DNA of 64,000 nt from Actinomycetes bacterium (lineage in GTDB: Bacteria; Actinomycetota; CALGFH01): contig DASYUT010000124.1 in the NCBI GenBank assembly GCA_036000965.1, forward strand, positions 51,968 through 115,967, written 5' to 3'. Shown here in pieces: positions 63,754 through 64,000 of this stretch; the first letter of the stretch is position 1, and every line of letters starts with the position of its first letter. The notes beneath the pieces are model-generated. The model was not told where the DNA came from. It searched no databases and was given only the letters and a program-made list of their open reading frames with translations. The translations under genes were made by a program, and so were the position numbers.

Positions 63754-64000
63754 TCAGCGTGCGTCCGGGGCGGCCAGGCCGGCCTGGAAGGCGACCACCA
63801 CCAGCTGCGCGCGGTCGTGGGCGCCCAGCTTGCCCATCGCCCGGCTGACATGGGTGCGGGCGGTCGCGGGGCTGACCACCAGCCGCTCGGCGATCTCCTC
63901 GTTGGCCAGCCCCTCGGCCACCAACACCACCACCTCACGCTCCCGCTCGGTGAGCGCGCGCACGCCCGGGTGCGGCGCCGGCCGGCGCGCCCGCCTGGCC
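63754..64000 (-). CDS. LuxR-type response regulator, C-terminal part
   Basis: Open from the right window edge to a stop at 63754; 81 residues seen. It contains the complete LuxR/GerE helix-turn-helix: ALTEREREVVVLVAEGLANE, EIAERLVVSPATARTHVSRA and MGKLGAHDRAQLVVVAFQAG. The basic linker before it suggests an N-terminal receiver domain outside the window, so a NarL-type two-component regulator is likely. The short genes to its left on the same strand may belong to its transcript. Confidence 0.85.
   Translation of the reverse strand, partial: ARRARRPAPHPGVRALTEREREVVVLVAEGLANEEIAERLVVSPATARTHVSRAMGKLGAHDRAQLVVVAFQAGLAAPDAR

Overview
The window is very GC-rich (roughly 70-75 % by eye) and densely coded. 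It uses many GTG starts and 4-base stop/start overlaps. The gene set is actinobacterial: a Ddn-like F420-type reductase, an SCO7613-type membrane protein, a sucrase/ferredoxin-like protein, a branched-chain amino-acid dehydrogenase, a SigJ-like ECF factor and a 1303-residue HrpA. The gene order matches no model genus I recognise, so I infer an uncultured or little-studied actinomycete. I saw no rRNA, tRNA, CRISPR array or complete insertion sequence.

Layout. 1-7.6 kb is a sodium/proton and membrane-homeostasis island. A leftward operon (NhaA, a CBS protein, an ArsB/NhaD carrier, a small membrane protein) diverges from NfeD protease plus an SPFH stomatin, followed by a second NhaA. The two divergent transcripts begin with near-identical structured leaders. 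7.7-18.2 kb holds a broken permease and a broken amidase, HrpA, redox enzymes, an ECF sigma factor and its usual neighbour protein. 18.4-27.8 kb is one catabolic unit: a branched-chain-type ABC importer (livGFHM plus lipoprotein), then GNAT, N-acylamino-acid racemase and M20 hydrolase, which matches the known D- to L-amino-acid conversion pathway. A GntR gene lies beyond it, in an operon with a glycosidase. 30.2-32.3 kb is a nucleobase permease with a cysteine hydrolase. 32.4-34.8 kb is a compact trio: an Asp/Gly-repeat acidic peptide, a JmjC/cupin-4 oxygenase and a sucrase/ferredoxin-like protein. 35-47.8 kb carries glucokinase, an arginyl-tRNA synthetase with atypical codon use, a thioesterase, a giant membrane protein, a heterodimeric ABC exporter, patatin and valine/leucine dehydrogenase. 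48-53.8 kb has secreted or envelope enzymes and several microproteins. 54-55.7 kb encodes a ParA ATPase and a ribbon-helix-helix adaptor carrying four copies of a ParB-N-terminus-like motif, with direct repeats upstream. 55.7-64 kb holds a glycosyltransferase, a DapA-like lyase, hydrolases and a decayed stretch ending in a LuxR-type regulator.

Two themes cut across the window. Short tandem repeats of about 13-50 bp recur at gene ends and junctions, sometimes duplicating the gene terminus itself. At least nine genes carry single-base frameshifts, several of them in G/C runs, so consensus sequencing error competes with genuine decay.

The strongest candidates for undescribed biology are the duplicated NhaA/NfeD leader RNA, the multivalent ParA-RHH system, and the acidic peptide with its JmjC enzyme.
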